Shown here: positions 21,831 to 21,886 of the stretch, piece by piece
How the letters are laid out: every line of letters starts with the position of its first letter
Numbering within the stretch: the first letter of the stretch is position 1
From: Clostridiales bacterium
GTDB taxonomy: Bacteria > Bacillota > Clostridia > TANB77 > CAG-508
DNA length: 21,886 nucleotides
NCBI GenBank assembly: GCA_019417465.1
Contig: DXVF01000021.1
Location: 1-21,886, forward strand
Reading direction: 5' to 3'
Translations under genes and position numbers: made by a program
Notes under the pieces: generated by a model
What the model was told of the DNA's origin: nothing
Database searches by the model: none
The model's input: only the letters and a program-made list of their open reading frames with translations

Positions 21831-21886
21831 ATAAGTAAGTAGACATAGCCATTACTGACTATGCCCCTTTCAGACCCGTACGTGCA
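21831..21886 (-). mobile_element. 3' end of a group II intron (domains V and VI)
   Basis: On the minus strand the sequence starts with TGCACGTACGGGTCTG (21886-21871), the 3' half of a domain V hairpin, followed by AAAGGGG and a domain VI stem. CATAGTC (21863-21857) pairs with GGCTATG (21850-21844), and GGG pairs with TCT (21843-21841). An unpaired A then falls at 21840, exactly where the branch-point A should be, before GAA pairs with CTT... more precisely AAG (21869-21867) with CTT (21839-21837). The exact splice site is not certain; an AT or AC ending at 21831 or 21835 would fit the usual -AY end. The body and any reverse transcriptase gene lie right of the window. Confidence 0.75.

Noticed and set aside
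1..21886. tRNA or rRNA genes
   Set aside because: No cloverleaf-like or rRNA-like segments were seen. The GC-richer patches are explained by intron ends, palindromes and ribosome binding sites.

Overview
The window is strongly AT-rich, with short intergenic gaps, GGAGG-type ribosome binding sites, occasional TTG starts and TGnTATAAT promoters. Its protein families (BceRS/BceAB, VanRS-like and VncRS-like two-component systems, CYTH, TVP38, CmpB-like) point to a low-GC Firmicute, most likely a member of the Clostridia. All genes except one (7599..8375) are on the minus strand.

Layout by region. (1) 1-437: what looks like the 5' end of a group II intron (1-44, minus strand), then a non-coding stretch with several inverted repeats and the terminator of the next gene. 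(2) 438-4026: a two-gene unit resembling defence-island genes (Schlafen/AlbA_2 + HATPase_c_4 protein, then a ParB-fold protein), followed by a CYTH triphosphatase-like protein. (3) 4045-4908: a radical SAM gene broken by two frameshifts and an in-frame stop. (4) 5174-7441: a YxeA-family exported protein and a VanRS-like two-component system. (5) 7599-8375: the single plus-strand gene, a membrane-anchored C39-like cysteine peptidase, divergent from vanRS. (6) 8463-14441: a BceRS sensor/regulator pair and a BceAB-type ABC transporter operon. The operon also carries a permuted papain-like (YiiX/NlpC-type) protein and a TVP38/DedA-like membrane protein. Its ATPase gene has a one-base frameshift inside the Walker A motif. 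(7) 14499-20457: a CmpB-like membrane protein, a VncRS-like two-component system and a Vex/MacB-type ABC transporter. (8) 20671-21886: YccF, a small membrane protein, and the C-terminal part of an ABC-2 permease interrupted by the 3' end of a group II intron, with domain VI and its bulged A visible.

The core is a cell-envelope stress or antimicrobial-peptide response island with three different OmpR-type two-component systems and two FtsX-type ABC transporters. The most informative observation is in the intergenic DNA. Four separate minus-strand promoters (upstream of yxeA, bceA, the CmpB-like gene and yccF) carry the same module: an inverted repeat of type TTACA-N4-TGTAA, preceded by another CTTAC half-site 10-11 bp away, at nearly the same distance from a TATAAT box. 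This matches the known BceR-family operator and implies one local regulon that crosses the boundaries of the three two-component operons.

The other two systems have their own candidate sites. Four 11-bp phased (T/G)TAA(G/A) half-sites lie between the VanRS-like operon and the C39 gene. A GTCACT direct repeat with 11-bp phasing lies upstream of the Vex-like operon. The two ABC operons also share a homologous 5' leader of about 75-80 nt.
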